A DNA stretch of 47,122 nt, taken from assembly GCA_031180595.1 (NCBI GenBank), contig JAPSLQ010000004.1, forward strand, positions 1-47,122, given 5' to 3'. The stretch is from Isoptericola sp. (GTDB taxonomy: Bacteria; Actinomycetota; Actinomycetes; Actinomycetales; Cellulomonadaceae). Made by a program: the position numbers and the translations under genes. The notes below the pieces were generated by a model. It was not told the DNA's origin. It worked only from the letters and a program-made list of their open reading frames with translations, and made no database searches. Of this stretch, positions 26,553-34,363 are shown piece by piece; the first letter of the stretch is position 1, and each line of letters starts with the position of its first letter.

Positions 26553-29462
26553 ATGACTGTGCTCGACGGCGCGGTGCTCGACGACGACCCGGTGCTCGAC
26601 GGCGCGCTGCTGGACCCTCGCACGCGGGTGAGCAGCCGGGCGCTCGACCGGCTCGCGATGGCGCACGACGCGTCGCACTACCTGCTGGTGCCCGAGGTCG
26701 TCGTCACGCCGACCAGTGCGCGAGAGGTCGGGGACGTGTTCCGCGCGGCGCGTGCCGCCGGCCGGTCGGTCACGTTCCGGTCCGGCGGGACGAGCCTGTC
26801 GGGCCAGGGCGTCACGTCCGAGGTGCTCGTCGACACCCGTCGCCGCTTCCGCCGGATCGAGGTCGGCGACGGCGGCCGCACCGTCACGGTCGAGCCCGGT
26901 GCCACGGTGCGTCAGGTCAACGCCCGGCTCGCCCGGCTCGGGCGCAAGCTCGGCCCGGACCCCGCCAGCGAGATCGCGTGCACGATCGGCGGCGTCGTCG
27001 CCAACAACTCCTCGGGCATGGCGTGCGGCACGCACCACAACACGTACCGGACGCTGCGCTCGATGCGGCTGGTGCTGCCGAGCGGCACGGTCCTCGACAC
27101 GGGCGCACCCGACGCCGACGCGGTGCTCCGCGAGCACGAGCCCGGCCTGCACGACGGGCTGCTCGCGCTGCGGGAGCGTTTGCTGGCCTCGCCCGCGGCC
27201 GTCGCCGAGGTCCGCCGCCAGTTCTCGATGAAGAACACCATGGGCTACGGGATCAACGCGCTCGTCGACTTCGAGCGTCCGGCCGAGATCCTGGCCCACC
27301 TCCTCGTCGGCAGCGAGGGCACGCTCGCGTTCGTGGCCGAGGCGACGTTCGACACGGTCGAGGTGCTGCCGCACGCCGCGACGGGGCTCCTCGTGCTCGG
27401 CTCCCTCGCGGACGCGACCGCCGCGCTGCCGGCGCTCGTCGCCGCCGGTCTCGCGACGGTCGAGCTGCTCGACGCCGCGTCCCTGCGGGTCGCGCAGAGC
27501 GGTGCCGACGTGCCCGCGCAGATCGCGGCGCTCGACGTCGTCGCGCACGCCGCGCTGCTCGTCGAGGTGCACGCGGCCTCGCCCGCGGAGCTGGCCGCCG
27601 ACGTCGCCCGGTGCGAGGCGCTGTTCTCGTCCCTGCCGCTGGCGGCGCCGGCCGCGATGACGACCGACCCGGGGGAGCGGGCGGCGCTGTGGCACGTGCG
27701 CAAGGGTCTGTACACGGCCGTCGCGGGCGCACGCCCGTCGGGCACGACGGCGCTGCTGGAGGACGTCGTCGTGCCGGTCGACCGGCTCGGGGTCACGTGC
27801 GAGCGGCTCGTCGGCCTGTTCGCCGAGCACGGGTACGACGGGTCCGTGATCTTCGGGCACGCCAAGGACGGCAACATCCACTTCCTGCTGAACGAGCGGT
27901 TCGACGACCCGGCGTGCCTGGCGCGGTACGAGCGGTTCACGGCCGACATGGTCGACCTCGTGCTGGGACAGGGCGGCTCGCTCAAGGCCGAGCACGGGAC
28001 CGGCCGGATCATGGCGCCGTTCGTGCGCCGGCAGTACGGCGACGAGCTGTACGAGGTCATGCGGGAGGTCAAGCGGCTGCTCGACCCGGACGGGCTGCTC
28101 AACCCCGGTGTCGTGCTGTCCGACGACCCGGGCTCCTACCTGCGCGACCTCAAGCTCGTGCCGACCGTCGAGCACGAGGTCGACCGCTGCGTCGAGTGCG
28201 GGTACTGCGAGCCCGCGTGCCCGAGCAAGGACCTCACCCTGACCCCGCGTCAGCGCATCGTGCTGCGGCGCGAGCTTGCGGCCGCCGAGGCGCGTGGAGA
28301 CGCCGCGCTGGCGCGCGAGCTCCGCGAGGACTACGAGTACGACGGCGTCCAGACCTGTGCCGCCGACGGGATGTGCGGCGTCGCGTGCCCGGTCGACATC
28401 AACACGGGTGACCTCGTGCGGCGGCTGCGCGCCGAGCAGGCCGGTCCGGTCCTCGGTGCCGCGTGGTCGACGGCGGCGCGCGGCTGGCGCGCCGCGACGC
28501 GCTCCGGAGCCGCGGCCCTGAGCGTGGCAGACCGCATGCCCGGCCCGCTGGTCAGGGCTGCGACCGACGTCGCGCGGCGGGTGCTGGGGGACGAGACCGT
28601 GCCCCGGTACGACGACGCCCTGCCGCGCGGCGGCACCGCCCGCTCCCGCGCGACGGCGGGTCTCGCCGCGGCCGGGACGCCGGGCGCCGGCGGTGACGCG
28701 GTGCTGTTCGCCGCGTGCATCGGCACGCTGTTCGGCCCCGAGACGGCGCCGGGTCACGGCGGCCACGGCGGCCACGGCGGCCACGGAGGTGGCGAGGGCC
28801 TGGGTGCCACCCGCGCGCTGGTGCGGCTCGCCGAGCGCGCGGGTGTGCGGCTCGTCGTGCCCCAGGGGCTGGACGGCCTGTGCTGCGGCACGCCGTGGAA
28901 GTCGAAGGGGTACCTCGACGGCTACCGCACCATGACCGGCCGGGTGCTGCCCGCGCTGCTCGAGGCCAGCGACGGCGGCCGGCTGCCCGTCGTGTGCGAC
29001 GCCGCGTCGTGCACCGAGGGCCTGCGCACCATGCAAGAAGTGGCGGAGGCCGCGGGCCGGGACGCGCCTGAGCTCCGGTTCGTCGACGCGGTCGAGCTCG
29101 CGCGCGACCTGCTGCCGCGGCTCACGGTGAGGCGGCGCCTCGGCTCGCTCGCCCTGCACCCGACGTGCTCGACGACGCGGCTCGGGGTCGACGGCGCGCT
29201 CGCGGCCGTCGCGGCCGCGGTCGCCGACGAGGTCGTCGTGCCCGACGACTGGGGCTGCTGCGCCTACGCCGGGGACCGCGGTCTGCTGCACCCCGAGCTC
29301 ACCGCCTCGGCCACCGCGCGGGAGGCCGCCGAGGTCACGCGCCGCGAGTTCGACGCGTACGCCTCGGCCAACCGCACGTGCGAGCTCGGCATGACGACCG
29401 CGACCGGCCGCCCCTACCGGCACGTGCTCGAGCTGCTCGAGGAGGTCACCCGCCCGTCGTGA
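26553..29462 (+). CDS. Fused FAD-binding D-lactate-type dehydrogenase and GlpC-like Fe-S/CCG protein
   Basis: 969 residues in one chain. An N-terminal PCMH-type FAD domain (about 40-260: VTFRSGGTSLSGQ, then EIACTIGGVVANNSSGMACG) leads to the FAD-oxidase C-terminal domain (about 270-540; HAKDGNIHFLLNERF and EHGTGRIMAPF). Two 4Fe-4S motifs follow (CVECGYCEPACP and CAADGMCGVACP). Two CCG-type cysteine-rich modules end the chain (CCGTPWKSKG and CCAYAGDRG). Such fusions oxidise D-lactate or related 2-hydroxy acids and pass electrons to the respiratory chain; the exact substrate is uncertain. A His-Gly repeat lies in the first CCG module. Confidence 0.92.
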   Translation: MTVLDGAVLDDDPVLDGALLDPRTRVSSRALDRLAMAHDASHYLLVPEVVVTPTSAREVGDVFRAARAAGRSVTFRSGGTSLSGQGVTSEVLVDTRRRFRRIEVGDGGRTVTVEPGATVRQVNARLARLGRKLGPDPASEIACTIGGVVANNSSGMACGTHHNTYRTLRSMRLVLPSGTVLDTGAPDADAVLREHEPGLHDGLLALRERLLASPAAVAEVRRQFSMKNTMGYGINALVDFERPAEILAHLLVGSEGTLAFVAEATFDTVEVLPHAATGLLVLGSLADATAALPALVAAGLATVELLDAASLRVAQSGADVPAQIAALDVVAHAALLVEVHAASPAELAADVARCEALFSSLPLAAPAAMTTDPGERAALWHVRKGLYTAVAGARPSGTTALLEDVVVPVDRLGVTCERLVGLFAEHGYDGSVIFGHAKDGNIHFLLNERFDDPACLARYERFTADMVDLVLGQGGSLKAEHGTGRIMAPFVRRQYGDELYEVMREVKRLLDPDGLLNPGVVLSDDPGSYLRDLKLVPTVEHEVDRCVECGYCEPACPSKDLTLTPRQRIVLRRELAAAEARGDAALARELREDYEYDGVQTCAADGMCGVACPVDINTGDLVRRLRAEQAGPVLGAAWSTAARGWRAATRSGAAALSVADRMPGPLVRAATDVARRVLGDETVPRYDDALPRGGTARSRATAGLAAAGTPGAGGDAVLFAACIGTLFGPETAPGHGGHGGHGGHGGGEGLGATRALVRLAERAGVRLVVPQGLDGLCCGTPWKSKGYLDGYRTMTGRVLPALLEASDGGRLPVVCDAASCTEGLRTMQEVAEAAGRDAPELRFVDAVELARDLLPRLTVRRRLGSLALHPTCSTTRLGVDGALAAVAAAVADEVVVPDDWGCCAYAGDRGLLHPELTASATAREAAEVTRREFDAYASANRTCELGMTTATGRPYRHVLELLEEVTRPS
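28755..28790 (+). repeat. 9-bp tandem repeat encoding His-Gly-Gly
   Basis: Four units of CACGGCGGC (the last with two changes) inside the FAD/Fe-S oxidoreductase gene. They encode His at residues 735, 738, 741 and 744 separated by Gly-Gly, inserted just after the LFGPE segment of the first CCG module. Confidence 0.85.
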
Positions 29463-29465
29463 GGG

Positions 29466-29537
29466 GCGTCCGGACGGGTGCGCGAGAGCAGAGGGAGCGC
29501 AGCGACCGATTCATTCGAGCGCGCGCCGTCCGGACGC
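29466..29537. repeat. Inverted repeat between two convergent genes
   Basis: GCGTCCGGACGG (29466-29477) is complementary to CCGTCCGGACGC (29526-29537), with 48 bases between. Each arm also contains the self-palindrome CGTCCGGACG. It fills the gap between the oxidoreductase stop and the glycosyltransferase stop and may end transcription from both sides, though the loop is long and there is no T tract. Confidence 0.55.
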
Positions 29538-29540
29538 ACC

Positions 29541-30713
29541 TCAAGGTCGCAGTGCCGCCGCGCGGCGGTAGGCCTCCTCGGTGTCGGCGAGCACCCGAGG
29601 CCACGACAGCGGCAGCTCGGCGCCGCGGTTGTGGGCGATGATCCCGTCCAGGAGCTCCGGCTCCTCGACGAGCCGCACGAGCGCGTCGGCCATCGCCGCG
29701 TCGTCGTCGACCAGGAGCGCGTCGCGCCCGTCGACGAGCCGCTCGGCGACGCCGGACTGCGACCGGCTCACGACGGCGAGCCCGGCGGCCTGCGCCTCGA
29801 GGGCCGCGATCCCGAACGCGTCCTTGACGGCGGGGGCCACGAAGACGTCCGCCCGCGTGTAGAGGCGCTGCAGCTCGACGGGGGTGAGCCGCCCGACCAG
29901 CCTGATCACGTCGGAGAGCCCCTTCTCCCGGACGAGTCGCCGCGCGTCGTCGAGCTGCGGGCCGTCGCCCCCGATCGTCGCGACGAGCCCGCCCGGCGCG
30001 CGCCGCACGGCGTCGGCGATCGCCTCGACCAGGGGCAGCACGCGCTTGCGGGGCGCGAACCGCGTCGCAGAGACGACGTGGACCTCCTTGCCCTCGGCGC
30101 GCTCGTCGCGCTCGGTGCGCGGCAGCCGCCACGCCTCGACGTCGATGCCGTTGCCGAGCACGGACACGCGCCGGTCCACGGTCGCGGCGTCGAGCCCGGA
30201 CGCGGCGAGGACCCGCCGCAGCGGGGCCGCGGTCAGCTCGCTCACGGCCGACCACTGCACGGGCCACCGCGACCAGCGGACCGCCCGGTCGAGCCCGGCG
30301 AACGCGTGCTCCCACCTGCCCCACACGCTGTGCACCGTGAGGACGGCCGGGAGCCCGAGCCGGGTCACCGGCCGCACGGCGAGCTGCACCGTCGGCGCGA
30401 GGACGCCCATGTGCAGGTGCACGACGTCGGGCCGGCGCCCCGCGGCCTCCGCGGCACGCAGGTGCGCGGCCAGGTGCGAGGTGGAGCGCGGGTGGACCGG
30501 GAACCCGCCGGGGATCCGCGCCGCGACGCGGTGCACGGAGACGCCGTCGTCCCCGCGCTCGGTGCTGACGCCCGGGCCGCCGGCTCCCGGGGTCGTCGTG
30601 AGCACCTCGACGTCGTGCCCGGCCGCGGCCTGCCGGCCGGCGAGCCGGGCCACCTGCGTCTCGATCCCGCCGAGGAGAGGCAGGTACGAGTCAGTCACGT
30701 GGGTGATGCGCAC
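29541..30713 (-). CDS. Family 4 (GT-B fold) glycosyltransferase
   Basis: 390 residues. The N-terminal Rossmann half (about 1-185) starts RITHVTDSYLPLLGGIETQV with the acceptor-side Gly-rich loop GGIE, followed by VVHLHMGVL. The C-terminal half has RFAPRKRVLPLVEAI, IGGDGPQ, VRLVGRLTPVELQRLYTRAD and the EX7E segment FGIAALEAQAAGLAVVSR, which binds the sugar nucleotide. Close patterns are mannosyl- and phosphatidylinositol-mannoside-type transferases of actinobacteria. The donor and acceptor cannot be assigned. GTG 30713 starts the conserved N-terminus directly. Confidence 0.88.
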   Translation of the reverse strand: MRITHVTDSYLPLLGGIETQVARLAGRQAAAGHDVEVLTTTPGAGGPGVSTERGDDGVSVHRVAARIPGGFPVHPRSTSHLAAHLRAAEAAGRRPDVVHLHMGVLAPTVQLAVRPVTRLGLPAVLTVHSVWGRWEHAFAGLDRAVRWSRWPVQWSAVSELTAAPLRRVLAASGLDAATVDRRVSVLGNGIDVEAWRLPRTERDERAEGKEVHVVSATRFAPRKRVLPLVEAIADAVRRAPGGLVATIGGDGPQLDDARRLVREKGLSDVIRLVGRLTPVELQRLYTRADVFVAPAVKDAFGIAALEAQAAGLAVVSRSQSGVAERLVDGRDALLVDDDAAMADALVRLVEEPELLDGIIAHNRGAELPLSWPRVLADTEEAYRRAAALRP

Positions 30714-30751
30714 CGGGTCATCCTCGCACGCGGCAGGTGTCGCGACCTGGG

Positions 30752-30796
30752 CCTTCGCGTGGCGTTCGCGTGGCCTTCGGGTGGCCTTTCGCGTGG
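30752..30796. repeat. 11-bp imperfect tandem repeat in an intergenic region
   Basis: Four consecutive copies of a YYTTCGCGTGG-like unit (30752-30762, 30763-30773, 30774-30784, 30785-30796), the last with one extra T. They lie upstream of the glycosyltransferase start on one side and of a small possible gene on the other. The role is unknown. Confidence 0.6.
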
Positions 30797-30853
30797 CCTC
30801 GCGGTGCTGCGACGTGCGCCCGGGCTACGGTGGCAGGAGCGAGGGAGGCCGTC

Positions 30854-31015
30854 ATGTCCAGCACCGTGCCGCACCCGTCGCCCGAGCCGCACCCGTCACC
30901 CGGGCCGAGCCCGTCGCCGCGGCCGGGACCGGAGCGAACGACCCCGGTCCCGGCCGCGCCGCCGCCTGGCGGTCCTACGCCCGGGTCTCGTCCCGGCGAC
31001 GCCGCGCCGCGCTGA
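30854..31015 (+). CDS. Possible small proline-rich protein (53 residues)
   Basis: The ATG at 30854 is preceded by AGGGAGG with 5 bases of spacing and by a TACGGT hexamer at 30826-30831, so promoter, ribosome site and start line up. The product is about 40 percent Pro, with PHPSPEPHPSPGPSPSPRPG-type repeats (about residues 6-25), no hydrophobic segment and no Cys. Its last 41 bases overlap the 3' end of the minus-strand membrane protein gene. No family is recognised. Low-complexity GC-rich sequence readily gives such frames by chance, so this is a candidate only. Confidence 0.35.
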   Translation: MSSTVPHPSPEPHPSPGPSPSPRPGPERTTPVPAAPPPGGPTPGSRPGDAAPR

Positions 31016-31436
31016 GGAGCGACCCGAGCACGAGCAGCGCCCCCGCGACGCCGAGCAGCAGGATGGTGGCGAGCTCGACGTCGATGCGCGCGCCGGAGGC
31101 CTGCGCCAGCAGGCCGATGCCGACGGCGACGACGAGGAAGCCCCAGACGATCGTCCCCGTGCGCGGTCCCGTGCGGACCAGGGGCCGGCTCGGGGCGGGC
31201 GACCCCGGCGCCACCTGCCCGTCCCACCGCGGCTCGTCCCGCCAAGGCTCGTCCCGCCGCGGCTCGTCCCGCCGCGGCTCGTCCCGCCGCGGCTCGTCGA
31301 ACACCGAGAGCGGGTCGTCGTGCGGGCGCCCCTCGGCGGCAGTCGTCTCGGGCAGCCGCCGGGTGTCGCCCGGCTCGCCGATCACCTGGGTGTCGTCGGT
31401 CACGTGCAGCCGCTGGGTGTTCTTCTCGTCGCTCAT
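30975..31436 (-). CDS. Small membrane protein with DEPRR repeats
   Basis: 153 residues. A soluble N-terminal part contains VTDDTQVIGEPGDTRRLPET and then five consecutive RDEPR/DEPRR units (about 47-70) coded by 15-base tandem repeats. Two C-terminal membrane helices follow (about 95-113 and 118-138; TGTIVWGFLVVAVGIGLLA, VELATILLLGVAGALLVLGS), and the chain ends with a basic tail RRRRDE. ATG 31436 overlaps the stop of the PspC/LiaF-like gene (ATGA). It is therefore the second gene of an envelope-stress operon and may be a membrane partner of the first. The family is not recognised beyond its layout. Confidence 0.82.
   Translation of the reverse strand: MSDEKNTQRLHVTDDTQVIGEPGDTRRLPETTAAEGRPHDDPLSVFDEPRRDEPRRDEPRRDEPWRDEPRWDGQVAPGSPAPSRPLVRTGPRTGTIVWGFLVVAVGIGLLAQASGARIDVELATILLLGVAGALLVLGSLLSAARRRRDETRA
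31231..31299. repeat. 15-bp tandem repeat in the small membrane protein gene
   Basis: Units of GGCTCGTCCCGCCGC begin at 31231, 31246, 31261, 31276 and 31291 (the first and last diverge). On the minus strand they encode the charged DEPRR repeats. The array is in frame, so unit gain or loss would keep the protein intact. Confidence 0.85.
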
Positions 31437-32911
31437 CGGTTCTCCCTGATCGTGATCTCACCGGCGCTGCCGTCCACCGAGAGCAGCAGCTGGGCGCCGC
31501 CCAGCTCGTCGACCTCCGCGCTCGTGAAGTGCGCCCGGTCGGCCGAGACGCCCGCCTCCGAGCGGTACTCGCCGTCGACGCGCCACGTGACCTCGCCGGC
31601 GAGCATGCGGACGTCGGCCTCGACGGCCGCGTCGTCCGGGATGATGATCCGCGTGCTGCCGGCGGCCATCGAGACCGGCACGACGACGGGCTCGCCCGGC
31701 TCGACACCGGACAGGTCGAGCTCGGTGAGGTCGACCGTCACGTCGCCGAACTGGACGTGGACACCCTCGCCCGCCTCGGCCAGGCTCTGCGGGGTGATCG
31801 TCCCGCCCGAGACCACGGACGCGTGCTCCGGGACGTCCCACGGCGCGAGCGGGCCGCGGATGCCGGCGAGCGGCCACGCGGCGAGCGCCGCGACGATGCC
31901 GACGACGCCGAGCGCGGTGAGGCCGCCGCCGCGGCGCCCGCGCAGCCCGGAGACGACGATGGCGACGCCGACGATGACGAGACCGGTCCCGAGCCAGGCG
32001 GCGCCCCAGAACAGCAGGTCGAGGTTGCCGACCCGCTCTGCGACGAGCAGGAGCGCGCCGGCGAGCAGGATCAGTCCCACGACGACGCCGAACGTGCCTG
32101 CGCCCGCGGCGGGGACCCGCGGCCGCGGCTCGTGCGGCGCCGCCGGCGGGGCCGGCGGCACCGGCGGCGGCGGGGTCGCCGACGACGGCGAGCCCGCGGT
32201 GTACGGGGCGCCGTGCGTCGGCGCGGCCTGAGTCGTGGCCTGAGGAGCGGCCTGGTGAGCTGCCTGGGAAGCCGGGTAGGACGCGGCCGGCGCGGGCGTG
32301 TACGGCTCGGCGGTGGGGTGCGCCGGTGCGTACGGAGCCGGTGCGTACGGCGCCGGTGCGTACGGCGCCTGCGTGGTGCGAGCACGGCGGTCCCGCACCA
32401 GCTTGACCACGAGCACCACCACGCCGACCCAGACCGCGATCCACAGGAGGGCCTCGACCCAGCCGAAGAACCCGCCCCACCACGACCACGGACCGTCGCT
32501 CCACGCGAACCCGACCACGAGGGTCACGGCCGCTCCGAGGAGCGCGACGTCGAACTGGCCGCGCGTGGCCTCCTGCAGGTGGATCCGTCCGTCGCGACGC
32601 TCGGGCAGCAGCGCCCACGCGAGGGCGTAGACGACGAACCCGGCGCCGGTGAGGAAGAAGCTCAGGATCAGCAGCCCGCGCACCAGCAGCGGGTCGAGGC
32701 CGAAGCGCTCGGCCACGCCTCCGGCCACGCCGCCGACCCAGCGGTCGTCGGAGCGGGCGATGCCGGTGCGGCGGACCGAGTCGAAGAAGCCGGTGCGCGG
32801 CGGCTGCGCGCCGGGCGTGGGGCCGGGCGTCGGGGGGACGTCGCCGGCCGGTGGGGGGTTCCCGGGGTCGTGACCGGGGGCACCCGGTCGGGAGGTCTCG
32901 TCGGTGCTCAT
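31433..32911 (-). CDS. PspC-domain membrane protein with C-terminal LiaF-like sensor domain
   Basis: 492 residues. A Pro-rich leader (1-38) is followed by a PspC domain (about 45-105; DDRWVGGVAGGVAERFGLDP, then LLVRGLLILSFFLTGAG). Next come two or three helices around residues 125-170, a disordered Ala/Pro/Tyr linker with APYAP repeats (about 178-270), and three to four helices (about 275-365). The C-terminal soluble domain (about 375-492; VHVQFGDVTVDLTELDL, IIIPDDAAVEADVRMLAGEV) resembles the LiaF/DUF2154-type beta-helical domain. In other bacteria PspC and LiaF sense membrane stress. The gene is divergent from a PspC-type sensor kinase, so it is a likely target or modulator of that system. 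Confidence 0.88.
   Translation of the reverse strand: MSTDETSRPGAPGHDPGNPPPAGDVPPTPGPTPGAQPPRTGFFDSVRRTGIARSDDRWVGGVAGGVAERFGLDPLLVRGLLILSFFLTGAGFVVYALAWALLPERRDGRIHLQEATRGQFDVALLGAAVTLVVGFAWSDGPWSWWGGFFGWVEALLWIAVWVGVVVLVVKLVRDRRARTTQAPYAPAPYAPAPYAPAHPTAEPYTPAPAASYPASQAAHQAAPQATTQAAPTHGAPYTAGSPSSATPPPPVPPAPPAAPHEPRPRVPAAGAGTFGVVVGLILLAGALLLVAERVGNLDLLFWGAAWLGTGLVIVGVAIVVSGLRGRRGGGLTALGVVGIVAALAAWPLAGIRGPLAPWDVPEHASVVSGGTITPQSLAEAGEGVHVQFGDVTVDLTELDLSGVEPGEPVVVPVSMAAGSTRIIIPDDAAVEADVRMLAGEVTWRVDGEYRSEAGVSADRAHFTSAEVDELGGAQLLLSVDGSAGEITIRENR
32325..32369. repeat. 15-bp tandem repeat encoding APYAP
   Basis: Three units of GGTGCGTACGGCGCC (32325, 32340, 32355; the first with one change) in the linker of the PspC/LiaF-like gene. 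Confidence 0.85.
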
Positions 32912-32956
32912 GCCTCCATGGTGGTCGGCCCGCCGCCCCGGGGACATCGGGTGCTG

Positions 32957-33010
32957 CCCTGAGCCGACCCTGAAACCCCTGCCCGGAGGACCCTGAATGC
33001 TGGCCGGAGG
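32957..33010. promoter_or_regulatory. Spaced direct repeats between the pspC-like and sensor kinase genes
   Basis: CCCTGA occurs at 32957, 32968 and 32991, spaced 11 and 23 bases (about one and two helical turns). The last two copies are part of a longer unit, ACCCTGAA-n-CCGGAGG (32967-32989 and 32990-33010). The array lies 37-90 bases upstream of the kinase start and 46-99 from the pspC-like start, a fitting place for the LuxR-type regulator to bind and serve both directions. Confidence 0.5.
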
Positions 33011-33046
33011 GCCCCCGACGCCGCCGTGACGTGCCACGATCGGGGG

Positions 33047-34363
33047 GTGACCACCGACCGTCCCGCGCGTCTCCCGCTGCGCCGGCCCACCGAGGGCCGG
33101 TGGGTCGGCGGCGTGGCCGCGGCCCTCGCCGCCCACCTCGGCCTGCCCGTGGCGGCGGTGCGCGGCGTCCTGGTCCTGCTCGCGCTCGCGGGCGGTGCGG
33201 GTGCCGCCGCGTACGTCTTCTGGTGGGTCACCGTGCCGTCGGGCGACCCGCGCCAGGCCGCCGCCGACGCCGGCCCGGCCGCGCTGCAGCGCCTCGCCCC
33301 GCGGCTGCGGCTCGGCGGCTCGGTGTCGCAGCTGCAGACCCGGGACATCGCCGTGGGCGTCGCGCTGCTCGCCGGGGCTGCGGTGCTCGTCGCCGTGCGC
33401 GCCGGCTGGGACCCGCAGACGTCGTGGGTGCTGCCCGTCCTCGTCGCGCTCGGTGGGCTCGCGCTCGCGTGGAGCCAGCTCGACGCCGCGCAGCGTGGCC
33501 GATGGGTGGAGCGGGCCGGCGACGCCGCGGGCGGGACCCGGCGCTCCGCCGTGCTGCTGCGTCTCGCCGGAGGCCTCTTCCTCGTCATGGCCGGCGTGCT
33601 GCTCCTCCTCGCGCAGGGGACCCCCGCGCGGGTCATGGTCCAGGTCACCATCGCGTCGGTCGCGGTCCTCGCGGGCTTCGCGGTCGTGCTGGCGCCGTGG
33701 TGGCTGCGGATGGTGCGCGAGCTGGGCGACGAGCGCGCCGCGCGCGCCCGTGAGGCCGAGCGCGCCGACATCGCCGCCCACCTGCACGACTCCGTGCTGC
33801 AGACCCTCGCCCTCATCCGGGCGCGGGCGGGGGACGCCGAGGAGGTGGCGCGCATGGCCCGCGCCCAGGAGCGCGAGCTGCGCGAGTGGCTCTACGACGA
33901 CAGGACGGCCCCCGGGACGTCGCTCGCCGCGGAGCTGCGCGGGCTCGTGGGCGAGGTCGAGGACGGCCGCGCGGCCGCGATCGACGTCGTCGTCGTGGGC
34001 GACTGCGTGCCGACCGAGGCCACCACCGCGCTGCTGCAGGCCACGCGCGAGGCGCTCGTCAACGCCGTCGTGCACGGGCGACCGCCCGTGACCGTCTACC
34101 TCGAGGTGACCGACGCCGCCGCGGAGGTCTTCGTCCGCGACCGCGGCGACGGGTTCGACATGGCCGACATCGCGCCCGACCGGTTCGGCGTGCGCGAGTC
34201 GATCTGCGGGCGCATGCGCCGCCGCGGCGGCACGGCCGACGTCACGAGCCGGCCCGACTGGGGCACCGAGGTGCGCCTGCGCATGCCCCGCGACGCCGAG
34301 CCCGCCGAGGACTCGCCCGCCGAGCCGGACCGGACCGACCACCACGAAGGAGCCCGTACGTGA
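33047..34363 (+). CDS. PspC-domain sensor histidine kinase
   Basis: 438 residues. An N-terminal PspC domain (about 15-65; RWVGGVAAALAAHLGLPVAA, then VFWWVTVPSG) takes the place of a normal sensor. Four membrane helices (about 100-220) follow. The HisKA_3 dimerisation region is ERADIAAHLHDSVLQTLALI, with phospho-acceptor His247. The ATPase domain has REALVNAVVHG as N-box and DRGDGF as G-box. It is predicted to autophosphorylate and pass phosphate to the coupled LuxR-type regulator. The start is GTG 33047, 6 bases after CACGAT, a weak -10. It is divergent from the pspC/liaF-like gene, and the stop overlaps the regulator start (GTGA). Confidence 0.9.
   Translation: MTTDRPARLPLRRPTEGRWVGGVAAALAAHLGLPVAAVRGVLVLLALAGGAGAAAYVFWWVTVPSGDPRQAAADAGPAALQRLAPRLRLGGSVSQLQTRDIAVGVALLAGAAVLVAVRAGWDPQTSWVLPVLVALGGLALAWSQLDAAQRGRWVERAGDAAGGTRRSAVLLRLAGGLFLVMAGVLLLLAQGTPARVMVQVTIASVAVLAGFAVVLAPWWLRMVRELGDERAARAREAERADIAAHLHDSVLQTLALIRARAGDAEEVARMARAQERELREWLYDDRTAPGTSLAAELRGLVGEVEDGRAAAIDVVVVGDCVPTEATTALLQATREALVNAVVHGRPPVTVYLEVTDAAAEVFVRDRGDGFDMADIAPDRFGVRESICGRMRRRGGTADVTSRPDWGTEVRLRMPRDAEPAEDSPAEPDRTDHHEGART

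Noticed and set aside
30737-31015. 92-residue version of the proline-rich ORF
   Set aside because: The extension translates the 11-bp tandem repeat and starts before the TACGGT promoter hexamer. The ATG at 30854 has the ribosome site.
29478-32231. Very long plus-strand frame opposite the glycosyltransferase and membrane protein genes
   Set aside because: Low-complexity translation. The minus-strand frames carry clear families with normal starts.
31231-32369. CRISPR-like arrays
   Set aside because: The repeats are 15 bp, head to tail without spacers, and in frame within membrane-protein genes.
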